Origin: Planctomycetia bacterium
Lineage (GTDB): Bacteria > Planctomycetota > Phycisphaerae > Phycisphaerales > SM1A02
Direction of reading: 5' to 3'
Length of the DNA: 5,561 nucleotides
NCBI GenBank assembly: GCA_005804005.1
Contig: SYPI01000025.1
Location: 1-5,561 of the forward strand
Made by a program: the position numbers and the translations under genes. This document shows positions 5,200-5,561 of this stretch, one piece after another; within the stretch, counting starts at the first letter, position 1, and every line of letters begins with the position of its first letter. The notes under the pieces are model-generated. The model saw only the letters and a list, made by a program, of their open reading frames with translations, was not told the origin of the DNA and ran no database searches.

Positions 5200-5561
5200 A
5201 TGGGCACGGAGGCATGCGCCTCGGAGGAAGGGTTCTTGGACGACACGCCGGCCCACCATCCCTCCAGTTTCCCGTTGGCCGCACTCCGTTTGATGCGCCC
5301 CGGCGACTGGCTCAAAAACATCTTCGTTTTCGTTCCGGCGATTTTCTATTACGCCGGAGTTGCGCGCGAGCAACTGGCGCAGTGGGCCGCCGGCGCGACT
5401 GCGGACGGCTCGCTGGTGCAGAGCCATCTCTCGGCGCTGGCGGCTGGCTTCGGCGCATTCTGCCTGCTGGCTAGCGGGGCCTACGCGATCAACGATGCGA
5501 TCGACGCGCCCGAGGATCGGCTCCACCCGGTCAAGTCGCGCCGCAGCGTTGCCTCGGGGGC
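5200..5561 (+). CDS. UbiA-family prenyltransferase, decaprenyl-phosphate phosphoribosyltransferase-like (partial, C-terminus off window)
   Basis: The frame is open for 120 codons from ATG at 5200 and leaves the window. It begins with LRLMRPGDWLKNIFVFVPAI (29-48), matching the RPxxWxKNxxVFxP opening of the polyprenyl-phosphate phosphoribosyltransferase branch of UbiA. A hydrophobic helix (about 77-97) leads to the Asp-rich motif N98-D99-x2-D102-x3-D106, followed by LHPVKSRRSVASG (108-120); the HPxKxRxxASG form separates this branch from 4-hydroxybenzoate or heme O enzymes. Relatives transfer phosphoribosyl from PRPP to a polyprenyl phosphate, feeding arabinose donors in mycobacteria; the substrate here is inferred. 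Only the first 35-40 percent of the protein is present. The gene follows hemW by 38 bases and is probably co-transcribed. The true start may be TTG at 5236, which has a much better Shine-Dalgarno. Confidence 0.85.
   Translation, partial: MGTEACASEEGFLDDTPAHHPSSFPLAALRLMRPGDWLKNIFVFVPAIFYYAGVAREQLAQWAAGATADGSLVQSHLSALAAGFGAFCLLASGAYAINDAIDAPEDRLHPVKSRRSVASG
5223..5230 (+). promoter_or_regulatory. Strong Shine-Dalgarno favouring a TTG start at 5236
   Basis: GGAGGAAG lies here, with 8 bases between GGAGG and an in-frame TTG at 5236-5238. Starting there removes 12 residues that show no UbiA resemblance. The competing ATG at 5200 has only AGGA (5192-5195) with a short 4-base gap. The sequence therefore leaves the start open, with the TTG somewhat favoured by the ribosome site and the ATG by codon type. 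Confidence 0.5.

Overview
The window is high-GC bacterial DNA with five protein-coding genes in two divergent blocks. Three genes are complete (purA, uppS, hemW-like) and two run off the ends. The leftmost gene encodes a secreted protein with a lamin-tail-like N-terminal domain, a dockerin-type calcium-binding module and cysteine-rich repeats. That combination is typical of Planctomycetota, perhaps the Phycisphaerae side. This placement is an inference from protein style and GC content; no rRNA gene or other marker is present to confirm it.

The left block reads leftwards from about 3774: adenylosuccinate synthetase (purA, GTG start), then undecaprenyl diphosphate synthase (uppS) only 3 bases after the purA stop, then after 43 bases the large secreted cysteine-rich protein, which continues past position 1. 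This last gene is the longest open frame in the window (546 codons without a stop) and is easy to miss because its stop codon lies outside.

A 166-base divergent intergenic region (3775-3940) separates the blocks. It holds a Shine-Dalgarno site for purA and a perfect 14-base palindrome. I saw no convincing sigma-70-type promoter there.

The right block reads rightwards: a HemW-like radical SAM protein (3941-5161), then after a short gap the start of a UbiA-family integral-membrane prenyltransferase. The latter most resembles decaprenyl-phosphate phosphoribosyltransferases and is cut by the window end.

Functionally the genes are mostly housekeeping: AMP synthesis, the polyprenyl carrier lipid for cell-envelope sugars, and heme handling. 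UppS makes a polyprenyl diphosphate and the UbiA-like enzyme probably uses a polyprenyl phosphate, so the two could be linked through lipid carriers, but they lie on opposite strands in different transcription units. There is no sign of a mobile element, CRISPR array, tRNA, rRNA or defence system. The most unusual item is the cysteine-rich repeat family at the left end, which has exactly conserved cysteine spacing in three copies.
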